Source of the DNA: JAJFUG01 sp964473155
GTDB taxonomy: Bacteria > Gemmatimonadota > Glassbacteria > GWA2-58-10
DNA: 61,385 bases
Direction of reading: 5' to 3'
Assembly: GCA_964473155.1 (NCBI GenBank)
Contig: CAYYNT010000021.1
Location: 1 to 61,385, forward strand
Within the stretch, counting starts at the first letter, position 1; the number at the start of each line of letters is the position of its first letter. Below the pieces are notes generated by a model, which saw only the letters and a program-made list of their open reading frames with translations, was not told where the DNA came from and made no database searches. The position numbers and the translations under genes were made by a program. Positions 43,073 to 52,706 of this stretch are shown here, one piece after another.

Positions 43073-44083
43073 ATGACAGATTCTCTGTCCTGCATAAAAC
43101 AGGAATTCGAGGCGCTGGGAAGGATCGGGCGGGAGAACGCCATCCGCGTTTTGACCGGCGGCAGCCTGGACCTTAGCGGTCTGCTTGCCCTGACCGATTC
43201 AGCCAGACGACGGCACAGCGGAATGAAAGTGCGGCTCTGCTCGATTGTCAACGCCAGGAGCGGGGCGTGCAGCGAGGATTGCTCTTTCTGCGCCCAGAGC
43301 GCGCGCTATTCCACCGGAGTGGCGCGCTATCCGCTGCTCAGTGCCTCTGAACTTGCCGATTCGGCGGCACAGGCTTACAGGCGCGGAGCAGGCGAGTTCT
43401 CTATCGTGACCAGCGGCGCGGGAGTTAACCGGGAACGCGACCTGGGAGTGATTGAGGAAGCCTTGCAGCGTATAGCCGCACTTGAAACCCCCGGTCAGCG
43501 CTGCGCCAGCCTGGGACGGATGGACCGTGAATCCCTGCTGCGCCTTAAAAACGCCGGACTGGATTGTTTTCACCATAACCTGGAGACGAGCCGGGCTTTT
43601 TTCAGCCGGATCTGCACCACGCACAACCGCGAGGAGAGAGTGGAAACTGTCCGCCTGGCGAAAAGCCTGGGGCTGCGTGTCTGCAGCGGAGGAATTTTCG
43701 GGCTTGGGGAAAGCGATGAGGACCGGGTGGATTTCGCTCTCGAACTGGCCGGGCTGGGGGTGAACTCGGTTCCCATTAATTTTCTGCATCCAATTCCCGG
43801 TACGCCGCTTGAAAAAGAAGAAAATCTTACTCCGTTGATCTGTCTGCGGATTATCGCCATGTTCCGCCTGGTCCTGCCCGGGCAGGACATAGTGATCTGC
43901 GGCGGACGGCAGCGCAACTTGCGGGACCTTCAGCCTCTCATGTTCATGGCCGGGGCGAACGGTATTCTGATCGGCGATTACCTGACAACCGGCGGCCGCG
44001 ACAGGGCGGACGACCTTAAAATGATCGAAGACCTGGGACTGGAGCCACACGTTGAAGAACGAAAAGGCCCTCAGGGAGCTTGA
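43073..44083 (+). CDS. bioB: Biotin synthase
   Basis: Radical-SAM enzyme that inserts sulfur into dethiobiotin. The 336-residue protein has the cluster motif CSEDCSFC (Cys66, Cys70, Cys73), HHNLETSRAFF, GGIFGLGES, NFLHPIPGTPL and the C-terminal GANGILIGDYLTTGG. Three candidate starts exist; the ATG at 43073 has GAGGA 5 nt upstream and is preferred over 43070 and 43049. It overlaps bioA by 32 nt. bioD and bioF are not in the window. Confidence 0.95.
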   Translation: MTDSLSCIKQEFEALGRIGRENAIRVLTGGSLDLSGLLALTDSARRRHSGMKVRLCSIVNARSGACSEDCSFCAQSARYSTGVARYPLLSASELADSAAQAYRRGAGEFSIVTSGAGVNRERDLGVIEEALQRIAALETPGQRCASLGRMDRESLLRLKNAGLDCFHHNLETSRAFFSRICTTHNREERVETVRLAKSLGLRVCSGGIFGLGESDEDRVDFALELAGLGVNSVPINFLHPIPGTPLEKEENLTPLICLRIIAMFRLVLPGQDIVICGGRQRNLRDLQPLMFMAGANGILIGDYLTTGGRDRADDLKMIEDLGLEPHVEERKGPQGA

Positions 44084-45425
44084 CCGCTCACATATCTGGC
44101 ACCCTTTCACCCAGATGCGCGCCTGGCAGGAAGAGAATTTCCCTGTCATCGAGCGGGGAGAGGGATCTTTCCTTTTCGACATCACTGGCCGCCGCTACCT
44201 GGATGGAGTTTCGTCGCTCTGGGTCACTCTGCATGGACACAATCATCCCCGTATCACCTCTGCCATTGCGGAACAGGCCTCCCGTATCAGCCACAGCACG
44301 ATGCTCGGACTCTCGAACGAGCTGGTCTGCCGGCTGGCCGAACGCCTTGTTTCCGTGTCTCCCCGGGGGCTGAACCGTGTGTTTTTCTCGGACAATGGTT
44401 CGACCGCGGTGGAAATAGCGCTTAAGATGGCCTACCAGTACCGCCGTCTGTCCAGCGATCCGGCCGAGCGGCGGAGAACCGGCTTTGTCTCTTTCCGGAA
44501 TGCTTACCACGGCGACACTCTTGGAGCGGTGAGCGTAGGAGGGATGGACATTTTTCACGGCGCTTTCCGTGACCTTCTCTTTCCAGTTGAATTCGCCGAA
44601 TATCCTTTCTATTATCGATACGGTCCTCCTCGTTCGCGGCAGAGCTATCTGACGCATTGCCTGGAAAATCTGGAGACACTGATACGGGAGAATGCGGAGC
44701 GCCTGGGCGCGCTGGTGATCGAGCCGCTGGTGCAGGGCGCAGGCGGAATGGTGGTGGCGGAGAGTGGATTTCTTGCCGGAGTGCGAGACATCTGCGACCG
44801 CTACGGCCTTCTCCTGATAGCGGATGAGGTGGCGACCGGATTCGGCCGCACCGGACGGATGTTCGCCTGCGAGCACGAATCTGTGTCTCCGGACCTGCTC
44901 TGCTGCGCCAAGGGGATCACCGGCGGATACCTGCCGATGGCTGCAACGCTCACGACAGAAGCTGTATACGAGCGCTTCCTCGGCCAGCCGGATGCGCCGG
45001 TGACTTTCTACCACGGGCATTCTTTCACGGGTAACCAGCTCGCTGCCGCCGCGGCCCTGGCCAGCCTCGACATTTTCGAGGAGGAGCGTGTGCTGGAGCG
45101 CCTTCAGCCGAAAATAGAGCTGCTGCGGCGCACACTCCAACTGGAAATAGCCACGCTTGAGCATGTGGGCGAGGTCCGCCAGATGGGTTTCATGACCGGC
45201 ATCGAGCTGGTCGCCGACCGCCAGATGCGGGAAAGCTGGCCGCCGGAGGTTCGCCTGGGTCACAGAGTGATTCTCGAAGCCAGGAAGAGGGGGGTGATTA
45301 TCCGCCCTCTGGGAGATGTCATTGTGCTCATGCCGCACCTGTCTTTCAGTGAAGACGAATTATTGCAGCTTGTCCAGGTGACTGCCGAATCGATCGAAGC
45401 GGCGACCGGAACGGCCGGGCGCTGA
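44052..45425 (+). CDS. bioA: Adenosylmethionine--8-amino-7-oxononanoate aminotransferase
   Basis: PLP enzyme making 7,8-diaminopelargonate in biotin synthesis. The 457-residue protein begins with the family segment HIWHPFTQMRAW and has GVSSLWVTLHGHNHP, NAYHGDTLGAVSVGG, LIADEVATGFGRTG and the PLP-lysine segment CAKGITGGYLPMA. The start is TTG 44052 within the end of bioB, with GGAG 7 nt upstream. The overlap shows coupled expression with bioB. Confidence 0.95.
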   Translation: MKNEKALRELDRSHIWHPFTQMRAWQEENFPVIERGEGSFLFDITGRRYLDGVSSLWVTLHGHNHPRITSAIAEQASRISHSTMLGLSNELVCRLAERLVSVSPRGLNRVFFSDNGSTAVEIALKMAYQYRRLSSDPAERRRTGFVSFRNAYHGDTLGAVSVGGMDIFHGAFRDLLFPVEFAEYPFYYRYGPPRSRQSYLTHCLENLETLIRENAERLGALVIEPLVQGAGGMVVAESGFLAGVRDICDRYGLLLIADEVATGFGRTGRMFACEHESVSPDLLCCAKGITGGYLPMAATLTTEAVYERFLGQPDAPVTFYHGHSFTGNQLAAAAALASLDIFEEERVLERLQPKIELLRRTLQLEIATLEHVGEVRQMGFMTGIELVADRQMRESWPPEVRLGHRVILEARKRGVIIRPLGDVIVLMPHLSFSEDELLQLVQVTAESIEAATGTAGR

Positions 45426-45472
45426 GGAAGATCTGGTTTGATGGAACGATCGCGGAGGGGGACTTTAGAGGA

Positions 45473-46903
45473 ATGCGACTGACGATTAAGAACAGAATCC
45501 GGGCAGGGATTCTATGTGCGGCGCTTTTCTTTTCAATGGCAACGGAGGTTGACCCGGCCATGGCGCAGGCGCCCGATTCCGCCGCGGCGATCCCGGCTCA
45601 ATCTGTTCCATCTCCCGAGGATGGTCAGGCTGACACCCTGGAAACTCCGCCTGCCGGAGAGGGAAAGAATGACTCCTTGCCTCTCTCCCGCCCGGAGTCC
45701 CCTGCACCAGGCGATTCAGCAGTGAGCGCTCCGGACGGTTCGGTTACATCCGGAACGGACAGCAGCGCGGCGCCCAAGGCCGCCGTTTCCGTGGACAGCA
45801 CCGTGCAGAAAAAGCGTCCGGTGAAGAAGACGCCGCCGCCCCCGCCGCCGCCTGTCACTCCGCCTCCTGTTTCACCCAGGGCGCTGCGTTACAACGCAAT
45901 CTACCTGAACTCTGGATCGGTGGCGAACGGCGCCCTGATGGACAAGTTCATCCAGCGTGTGCGGGGAACCGCGATCAACGGGTTCGTCATGGACATGAAA
46001 GATGACATGGGGCGTCTTTCCTGGCGCAGCCGTCTGCCCCTGGCGGCCTTGTGCGGCTCGAACACCCGTCGCGTTTCCGATCCTACGGCCCTGGTGAAAA
46101 AACTGCACGATAACGGCCTGGTGGCCTGCGCACGGGTGGTGTCGTTCAAGGACCCCCTTCTGGCCTCCTACCCGGGACCGGACAGCGCTTATCCCTACGC
46201 CGTGCTTAATTCCGCAAGCGGACGGCCCTGGGAACAGGACAATGGCGAGTTGTGGATCAATCCTTACGACAGCCGGGTCCAGGAATATCTGATCGGAGTG
46301 GTGGAAGAACTGCTTTCTTTCGGGTTCGACCAGGTGCAGATGGACTATATCCGATTCCCCACGGATGGAAAAATCGGCCATTTGAAGTACCCGGTGGTGA
46401 TAGACAGCCTTGAGAAAATCGAGGTGATCAGCGGATTTCTTTCCAGGATCCGGCAGGCGGTGGACAAGCACGATGCATCTCTTTCAGTGGATGTTTTCGG
46501 CTGGGTGCCCTGGCTGCGCAAAGGCAGAGAATTCAATATCGGCCAGGACTATGATGCTATCGCGCGCCATGCGGATGTGGTATGCCCGATGCTGTACGAT
46601 TCCCATTTTCCCAAGTCTTTCAAGTCGGAATACGGCCGTGACCGGGCATACCATATCGTCCGGGAAGGCACGGCCAAAGGAGTTGAGCGCAGCGGCAAAA
46701 GATTGACCGGAGTTCAGCCCTACATTCAGGGTTTCAACTGGCGGTCGCCGCACTGGGGAACGCGTTATATCATCCAGCAGATGCAGGCCGCCGAGGACAG
46801 CGGCGCAGTGGGCTGGATTGTCTGGAATGCCCGTAACGATTATTCCGAAACCTGGAAAGCTCTGGCGGAAAGACAGAGCCGGACCTCGACCGGCGCCGAA
46901 TGA
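45473..46903 (+). CDS. Secreted DUF4015 putative glycoside hydrolase
   Basis: A 476-residue exported protein: a signal peptide of about 31 residues (ending near PAMAQA), a low-complexity Ser/Pro/Asp-rich linker to about residue 140 including a run of seven prolines, then a TIM-barrel-like domain of the DUF4015 (putative glycosyl hydrolase) family. FVMDMKDDMGRLSW, VVSFKDPLLA, QVQMDYIRFPTDG and GVQPYIQGFNW are the characteristic segments; their acidic residues are candidate catalytic groups. The family is poorly characterised and may act on peptidoglycan or an extracellular glycan. Confidence 0.82.
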   Translation: MRLTIKNRIRAGILCAALFFSMATEVDPAMAQAPDSAAAIPAQSVPSPEDGQADTLETPPAGEGKNDSLPLSRPESPAPGDSAVSAPDGSVTSGTDSSAAPKAAVSVDSTVQKKRPVKKTPPPPPPPVTPPPVSPRALRYNAIYLNSGSVANGALMDKFIQRVRGTAINGFVMDMKDDMGRLSWRSRLPLAALCGSNTRRVSDPTALVKKLHDNGLVACARVVSFKDPLLASYPGPDSAYPYAVLNSASGRPWEQDNGELWINPYDSRVQEYLIGVVEELLSFGFDQVQMDYIRFPTDGKIGHLKYPVVIDSLEKIEVISGFLSRIRQAVDKHDASLSVDVFGWVPWLRKGREFNIGQDYDAIARHADVVCPMLYDSHFPKSFKSEYGRDRAYHIVREGTAKGVERSGKRLTGVQPYIQGFNWRSPHWGTRYIIQQMQAAEDSGAVGWIVWNARNDYSETWKALAERQSRTSTGAE

Positions 46904-46956
46904 TGAATATTTTTCCAGTCAGATGGGAAATATGTTCCGGCGAGGATGTAATTTGC

Positions 46957-46985
46957 TTGAAAAATGAATTTTATGGGTGTACATT
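46957..46985 (+). promoter_or_regulatory. Candidate promoter for the cheY-fapA operon
   Basis: TTGAAA (46957-46962), a 17-nt spacer and TACATT (46980-46985), giving a leader of about 160 nt before cheY. I found no convincing sigma-54 or sigma-28 site in 46904-47154. Confidence 0.4.
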
Positions 46986-47154
46986 GAATAATCCTTCAGC
47001 CGTGAAACGGTCTGCACAGTATTTTGGAGACAGCGTCATCTGCGGATGTTATGATATGACAAGATATTAACGGTAAAGTGGCCTCCCGGCCGCAGTAAAC
47101 CGCACCTGCGCCGCCGGGTATTATGCAAGCCGAAACCGACAGGAGGAGCAGAAC

Positions 47155-47532
47155 ATGGCCGCGTTAAAGATTTTGGTGGTTGATGATTCCGCAACGATGC
47201 GCAGAATTATTGTAAATACTTTGAAAAGAATAGGATATGAAGATTTGATCGAGGCGGAAGACGGAGTGGATGCCTATGCCAAACTCGAAAGCGAGGGCGG
47301 CATCAATTTTATCGTCACTGACTGGAATATGCCCAACATGTCTGGTCTGGAATTTGTTAACAAGGTAAGAGAGGGAAGTTTCAAAGAGATACCGATTCTG
47401 ATGGTGACTACCCGAAGCATCAAGGAAGACATCATCGAGGCGATGAAAGCCGGTGTGAACAGCTATATTGTCAAACCTTTCACTCCTCAGACATTAAAAG
47501 AAAAAATAGACAAGATTCTCGCCAGCGCCTGA
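47155..47532 (+). CDS. cheY: Chemotaxis response regulator CheY
   Basis: A single receiver domain of 125 residues with all switch residues: Asp10-Asp11, the acceptor Asp56 in VTDWNMPNMSG, Thr85/Thr86 and Lys107 in YIVKPF. The family similarity is to motor-binding CheY proteins (LVVDDSATMRRI). AGGAGGAG precedes the ATG. It opens a regulatory operon that ends with a CheZ-like phosphatase, so the signal and its removal are encoded together. Confidence 0.93.
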   Translation: MAALKILVVDDSATMRRIIVNTLKRIGYEDLIEAEDGVDAYAKLESEGGINFIVTDWNMPNMSGLEFVNKVREGSFKEIPILMVTTRSIKEDIIEAMKAGVNSYIVKPFTPQTLKEKIDKILASA

Positions 47533-47541
47533 GACCCCTGA

Positions 47542-49236
47542 ATGGATGAAAGTCTTCTCAAAAGCCAGGAGATCGGAAAGTTCGATCAACGACAGGACGG
47601 CGTCTATCTTTCCGTGACTCCCGCACAGAAGGAGAAGTACTCCTTCGATGACATCCGCAAGGAGATCATCCGGAAAGGCGTCGTCAACGCTGACTTCAAC
47701 GTGATTCTCAAGATATGGGAAGAAGCCAGCGGTAAACCTGTCAAGATAGCAAATTATTTCGAACGTTACGATGCGATTAAGGACAAGTACATCGATGTGT
47801 CCGTTTCGGACAATCAGATGGAAGCGTACCTGAGTCTCAAAGTGCCGGAGGGAATCGAGGAAATTTCAGTTAATGACGTGTTGTACAAGCTGCTGGAAGT
47901 AGGGGTGGAAAAGGGAATAGACGAGCAGATGATAACCAGGCTGATCAAAGCCCGGCAGCCTGTGCATAAAGCCGTGGCGGCTCGCGGCAAATCCAGGTCG
48001 GATGGACGCGACGCCGAAATCAAAATGTCGATCGATACGGATGAGACCCCCAAACCTCTGATCATGGATGATGGATCGGTCGATTTCAAGAATATCAACC
48101 TTATCAAAATAGTCGACAAAGACCAGCTTCTGGCGGTCAAACTCCCTGCCACTCCAGGTGAGGCTGGATACACTGTAACCGGCAGGACCCTCGAGCCGCG
48201 TCCCGGACAGGATTGCACTCTCCCGCGAGGAAAGAATACATATTCCTCGGAAGATGGTTTGCAGCTTTACAGTTCGCTCATCGGCAACGTGTATCTGAGC
48301 GATGGCATGATGCATGTGGAGAATATCTATGTAGTCAAAGGCAACGTGGATTTCTCCACAGGCAACATCTCTTATCCGGGCGATGTGGTTATCAATGGAG
48401 ATGTTAAAGCTGATTTCAGCGTCCATACCGAGGGCAATATAATTGTCCGCGGGACGGTGGAAGCTGCGGAGATAGTTTCCACCGGCGGGAATATCGAAGT
48501 CAAAAAAGGAATTATCGGCACGCAGAAAGAGAAGAAAGCCAAAATAGTCGCCGGTGGAACGCTGAAAGCCCTGTTTATCCAGGAAGCGGTTATCTCGGCG
48601 GGCAAGGATATAGAAGTGGGCAGTTATATCCTGAACAGCTCGGTCCATGCCGAGAACGAAGTCCGCGCCCTGCGTGACCGTGGCATGATAGCCGGGAGCA
48701 ACGTTTTTTCCGGAAGCTGCGTGAGAGCGAAGAATATCGGGTCCATGTCCGATACAAAAACCTCGATAAAAGTCGGTCGCATTGTCAAGGATGAAGTGAA
48801 TGTCAAGTTTCATCAACTGGAAGATGAACTGAAAGTGCTGGAAGAAGAGGACAAGCTGCTTCGTAAACGTCTCGATTTCCTGGACCTGTTGAAAAAGAGG
48901 CTGCCGCATTTCCCTCCGGAAAAGGAAAGGGAACTGGCCGAGCTGCTCGACAAATTAAAAAGCCTTGAGGCGATAAAGCAGGAAACTCTTCAGGACAAAG
49001 ATGATTTTCATAAAAAATTCGTGGACCAGTTCGACAAGGAACGGAAAATTTTTGTTCTCCAGACGCTGTGGCCGGGTGTTCTGGTCGGGATCAACGATGT
49101 AGTCAAAAAGGTGGATGCCCGTCAGCGCCGGGTTATGGCAGTGCTGGAAGAGAACCAGATCGAGTTAAAGCGGTTGACGATGAAGGAAGCCACCGGCGGC
49201 ATGTCCGACATGGAAGATGAGGAAGACGAGGAGTAG
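47542..49236 (+). CDS. FapA (DUF342) family protein
   Basis: A 564-residue member of the FapA/DUF342 family. Residues about 180-400 form the beta-helix-like core with repeated turns such as GNVYLSDGMMHVENIYVVKG, GDVVINGDVKADF and NIIVRGTVEAAEIVSTGG. A charged coiled coil of about 130 residues follows, and the tail is very acidic (SDMEDEEDEE). Vibrio FapA affects flagellar assembly and is linked to glucose-dependent regulation; the role in other phyla is unknown. It starts 9 nt after cheY and is cotranscribed. Confidence 0.85.
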   Translation: MDESLLKSQEIGKFDQRQDGVYLSVTPAQKEKYSFDDIRKEIIRKGVVNADFNVILKIWEEASGKPVKIANYFERYDAIKDKYIDVSVSDNQMEAYLSLKVPEGIEEISVNDVLYKLLEVGVEKGIDEQMITRLIKARQPVHKAVAARGKSRSDGRDAEIKMSIDTDETPKPLIMDDGSVDFKNINLIKIVDKDQLLAVKLPATPGEAGYTVTGRTLEPRPGQDCTLPRGKNTYSSEDGLQLYSSLIGNVYLSDGMMHVENIYVVKGNVDFSTGNISYPGDVVINGDVKADFSVHTEGNIIVRGTVEAAEIVSTGGNIEVKKGIIGTQKEKKAKIVAGGTLKALFIQEAVISAGKDIEVGSYILNSSVHAENEVRALRDRGMIAGSNVFSGSCVRAKNIGSMSDTKTSIKVGRIVKDEVNVKFHQLEDELKVLEEEDKLLRKRLDFLDLLKKRLPHFPPEKERELAELLDKLKSLEAIKQETLQDKDDFHKKFVDQFDKERKIFVLQTLWPGVLVGINDVVKKVDARQRRVMAVLEENQIELKRLTMKEATGGMSDMEDEEDEE

Positions 49237-49299
49237 GTTGGCCGGGGCCTGAGATCAGATGCAGGTTGACACGCTGTCGAAAGAAGGAGCGTGACGCTG

Positions 49300-50019
49300 G
49301 TGAGCCGTTACACGATACTTCTGGTTGAAAGCGAGGTATTCAGCCGCGATCTTCTTACAAACCACTTCCGTCACAACGGGTTCTCTGTGGCTGCCGCCGC
49401 TGGGGCGCCGGAGGCGGAAAAGCTGATAGCCACGCATAAGACTTTTCCCCTGGCAGTCATAAGCCTGGCTCCCGGGGAAAAGACAGCCGCCCGTCTCACC
49501 GGAATGCTGCATGAAAATGCGCAGGAAACTGTCGTGATGCTGATCTCACAGAATCCAGGCGCAGCTGAATCAGGAATACTGGCCCGCACCGGGGCTTGGG
49601 ATGTTCTGATCAAACCTTTCCGCCTCGAGGAAGTGAAGGTGAGGCTGGCGCAGGCAGTGGAAGTTTTTGAGTTGCGCCGTAAGCTTCAGGCCGCTCTCAA
49701 GAGGCTTGGAGAGGAGGCAAGCCGGACTCGCCGTTCCCGGCCGGTGGATCAGGAGATCAGGATACCGGAGGTCAGCGAGCTTCTTATGGCAGAAGAAGCT
49801 CAGAGTTTATCAGACGCAACGGTGGAGCCGTCAGACCGCACAGTTCGGGATGTGCCGGGTGTTCAGGTCGAAGCGTCATATAAACGTCAACAACGGAAAG
49901 CTGAGCACGAGACGGATACGATAGATCAGATCAGACGGCTGAATGAGCTCTACAAGTCCGGAATCCTCTCTGAGAAAGAGTTCAGCGAAAAGAAAAAGGA
50001 ACTGTTGAGCCGAATATGA
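49300..50019 (+). CDS. Pseudo-receiver protein with C-terminal SHOCT-like domain
   Basis: About 239 residues. The N-terminal 120 residues have the receiver fold (YTILLVESEVFSRDLL to VLIKPF), but the strand that should end in the acceptor Asp reads LAVISLAPG, so phosphorylation is not expected; the conserved lysine is kept. A linker of about 80 residues follows. The last 35 residues, DTIDQIRRLNELYKSGILS followed by EKEFSEKKKELL, match the short SHOCT oligomerisation motif. GTG 49300 is chosen because AAGGAG lies 10 nt upstream; GTG 49291 is too close to it. The stop overlaps the following kinase start. Confidence 0.75.
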   Translation: MSRYTILLVESEVFSRDLLTNHFRHNGFSVAAAAGAPEAEKLIATHKTFPLAVISLAPGEKTAARLTGMLHENAQETVVMLISQNPGAAESGILARTGAWDVLIKPFRLEEVKVRLAQAVEVFELRRKLQAALKRLGEEASRTRRSRPVDQEIRIPEVSELLMAEEAQSLSDATVEPSDRTVRDVPGVQVEASYKRQQRKAEHETDTIDQIRRLNELYKSGILSEKEFSEKKKELLSRI

Positions 50020-51131
50020 CTGCACCCCGGACAGTTGAGTCAGTTTCCGGACCGGCCTGGTCCGTGGATAACTGCGTAAGCGTGGCGTTGGAGAAAGTGG
50101 AACATGCCATTCTGGCCGTGGACTGTCAGCGGCGGCTGATCCTGTTCAACGAGTCTGCCGAGCGGATAACCGGATTTTCCAGACAGGACCTTCTCGGCCT
50201 TCAGTACGATGAACTTCCGTTCTTCATTGACAGCAGCAGTGCGGCTGTTCTTGAGGCTTTGTTTCAGGACCGTGTCGAAAGCGGCTGGCGGGCTGAAAAG
50301 ACCCTGCTTTCGCGCGACAGATTGCCGTTGCCGGTCGAGTCCCGTCTTGAGACAGTACGCGACAGCGGGCGCCGGATAATCGGAGCGGTTGAGATAATTA
50401 CCGATCTGTCCTCGATCAAACAACTCAGGGATGAGGTTTCGCGTTCCCGTACTCTCAGCGCTCTGGGAGAGATGGCAGCCAACGTGGCCCATGAGATAAG
50501 AAATCCCCTGGGCGGAATCGGCGGTTTCGCCGCGCTGCTGGAGCGCGACCTCGATGTTGATGATCCGCGCCGAAACCTGGTCAAGAAAATTATCGAGGGT
50601 GTGGCCAGTCTGGACCGGATTGTTTCTAATCTGCTGATTTACACGCGTCCTGTAAAACCGAGCCTCAGGCGTATTGATCTGGCCGGATTCGTGGATGAGG
50701 TTCTGGCTTTCCTGGAAGTCGAGATTGAGAACCAGGCCCTTCCGATAAAGGTGCGGCGCGAGTATTCTGCCGAGCGGCTGGAAGCGGAGATTGATCCCAG
50801 CCTGATGCAGCAGGTGCTGCTGAATATATTGCAGAATTCGTTGCATGCGATGCGCGAGCGCGGCGGGCAGCTTACGATAGGCCTTTCGCGGGAGAACAGC
50901 GGAGACGGGGCGCGGTCGGTGCGAATGGTTGTGAGTGATGAAGGCGTCGGGATGAGCGAGGACGTTCAGAAGAAGATCTTCAACCCGTTTTTCACGACGC
51001 GTGAGGATGGGACCGGGCTGGGACTGGCGATCGCCAAGAAAATGATCCATGAGCAGCTCGGAACTATAGCGGTCCGTTCGCAGCTTGGAGCCGGGACCGA
51101 GATAACGATATTGTTGCCGCATTGCAGATAA
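50016..51131 (+). CDS. Soluble PAS sensor histidine kinase (FlrB/FleS-like)
   Basis: A 371-residue kinase without membrane segments: a PAS domain at about residues 25-135 (AILAVDCQRRLILFNESAE), the phospho-accepting His159 in ANVAHEIRNPLGGIGG, and an ATPase domain with NILQNSLHAM, VSDEGVGM and GTGLGLAIAKKM. The architecture matches FlrB/FleS/AtoS kinases that phosphorylate NtrC-type activators. It overlaps the pseudo-receiver gene by 4 nt and precedes such an activator. The operon position points to control of flagellar genes. Confidence 0.88.
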   Translation: MTAPRTVESVSGPAWSVDNCVSVALEKVEHAILAVDCQRRLILFNESAERITGFSRQDLLGLQYDELPFFIDSSSAAVLEALFQDRVESGWRAEKTLLSRDRLPLPVESRLETVRDSGRRIIGAVEIITDLSSIKQLRDEVSRSRTLSALGEMAANVAHEIRNPLGGIGGFAALLERDLDVDDPRRNLVKKIIEGVASLDRIVSNLLIYTRPVKPSLRRIDLAGFVDEVLAFLEVEIENQALPIKVRREYSAERLEAEIDPSLMQQVLLNILQNSLHAMRERGGQLTIGLSRENSGDGARSVRMVVSDEGVGMSEDVQKKIFNPFFTTREDGTGLGLAIAKKMIHEQLGTIAVRSQLGAGTEITILLPHCR

Positions 51132-51171
51132 TCAGGGATACAGCGCCGGAAGAAGGCAGGCTGGAGAATAT

Positions 51172-51194
51172 CTGCCGGAATTATCTCCCGGCAG
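51172..51194 (+). other. Hairpin between kinase and activator genes
   Basis: CTGCCGG (51172-51178) and CCGGCAG (51188-51194) pair around a 9-nt loop, followed only by GCCTTT. It may attenuate read-through or protect a processed 5' end; it is too weak a match to call a terminator. Confidence 0.35.
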
Positions 51195-51274
51195 GCCTTT
51201 CAGGGCAGCAGGGAATTATGAATTTCTGATTCGGGCGTCCGGAATAATCTCCTCTTCGCCCCCGGAGAATAACT

Positions 51275-52669
51275 ATGGATTTCAAGCGTGTGCTTGTGGT
51301 GGATGATGAGCCGTTGATGCGGGATTTTCTCGTGGAAACCCTGCAGCGCAAGAAATATCTGGTGGAATCTCTCGGAAACGGCGCTCAGGCTATCGAGAAG
51401 ATGAAAACCGAGTATTTCGACCTGATCATTTCTGACATCCGGATGCCGGAAGTCACCGGAATGGACCTGCTGAAAGCGGTTAAGGTCCAGAGTCCGGAGA
51501 CGGAGATGATTATGATTACGGCTTTCGGCGCCATTGAAAACGCTGTGGAGGCCATGAAGCTGGGGGCCTACGATTACATTACCAAGCCTTTTTCAGCCGA
51601 TGAGATCGAGATTATTGTCGAAAAGGCCCTGGAACGGCAGCGCCTTCGTGATGAAAACCGCACGCTGCGCAGTGATAACACGCAACTCCGCAATCAGCTC
51701 AAGGACAAGTACTGTTTCAGCTCGATAGTCGGAGTGAGCGAGGTGATGCGCAAGGTTTACGATACTATCGAGATGATCGCTCCCAGCCGGGCGACCGTAT
51801 TGATCCAGGGCGAGAGCGGCACCGGCAAGGAACTGGTCGCCAGGGCGATACATTTCAACAGTCCCCGCCAGAACCGTCCTTTCATAAAGCTCAATTGCGC
51901 CGCCCTGCCTGAGGGGCTGATGGAAAGCGAAATGTTCGGCCATGAAAAGGGCGCGTTCACCGGGGCGATCCGCACTACCAAGGGCCGTTTCGAGCTTGCA
52001 GACACCGGCACTCTGTTGCTGGATGAAATTGGTGAGCTGCCGCTGACTCTGCAATCCAAGCTTCTGCGAGTACTGCAGGAAAAGGAATTTGAGAGGGTGG
52101 GGAATCCCAGCCCCCTGAGCGTGGATGTGCGCGTAATTGCCACGACGAACCGCGACTTGAAAAAGGAGGTCGAAGAGGGCCATTTCAGGGAAGACCTCTT
52201 TTACCGGCTTAATGTTGTGCCGATCTGGCTGCCGCCGCTGCGTGAGCGCCGGGAAGATATTCCGTTGCTGGTGGACCATTTCCTGCGCAAGTACTGCGAT
52301 GAGAATGCCAGAAAGATTAACGGTCTGGACGATGAAGCCATGGCCATGCTTATGGCTCAGGAGTGGCGGGGCAACGTTCGTGAACTCGAAAACCATATCG
52401 AGCGGTCAGTGGTGCTTTGCCGGGATGAATTGATCAGTGTGAGGCATTTCCAGTTCGATCATGCTCAGGTGGTTTCAGGTTCGAGTTTCGGCGTCGATGG
52501 AATAGCCGCCGGGATCACTCTGCACGAAATGGAAAAACGGCTTATTCTCAGCACCCTGGCGCAGGAAAACAACAATCGCACAAAAGCTTCCGAGGTCCTT
52601 GGGATCAGTGTCAGAACGCTGCGCAATAAGTTGAACGAGTATTCCGGAGAAGGTATTCAGATTAAATAG
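51275..52669 (+). CDS. Sigma-54-dependent NtrC-family activator (FlrC-like)
   Basis: A 464-residue enhancer-binding protein in three parts. The receiver has Asp10, Asp11 and the acceptor Asp54 intact. The AAA+ domain has Walker A GESGTGKE (179-186), the sigma-54 contact loop GAFTGA (226-231) and an intact Walker B region (GTLLLDEIGELP). The C-terminal Fis-type helix-turn-helix contains NNRTKASEVLGISVRTLRNK. It lies downstream of a FlrB-like kinase, and a near-consensus sigma-54 promoter stands before flgB, so it is the likely activator of the basal-body operon. Confidence 0.93.
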   Translation: MDFKRVLVVDDEPLMRDFLVETLQRKKYLVESLGNGAQAIEKMKTEYFDLIISDIRMPEVTGMDLLKAVKVQSPETEMIMITAFGAIENAVEAMKLGAYDYITKPFSADEIEIIVEKALERQRLRDENRTLRSDNTQLRNQLKDKYCFSSIVGVSEVMRKVYDTIEMIAPSRATVLIQGESGTGKELVARAIHFNSPRQNRPFIKLNCAALPEGLMESEMFGHEKGAFTGAIRTTKGRFELADTGTLLLDEIGELPLTLQSKLLRVLQEKEFERVGNPSPLSVDVRVIATTNRDLKKEVEEGHFREDLFYRLNVVPIWLPPLRERREDIPLLVDHFLRKYCDENARKINGLDDEAMAMLMAQEWRGNVRELENHIERSVVLCRDELISVRHFQFDHAQVVSGSSFGVDGIAAGITLHEMEKRLILSTLAQENNNRTKASEVLGISVRTLRNKLNEYSGEGIQIK

Positions 52670-52706
52670 GTGCAATCAGAAAATTGTTTTCCACCAGGGA
52701 GCCGTA

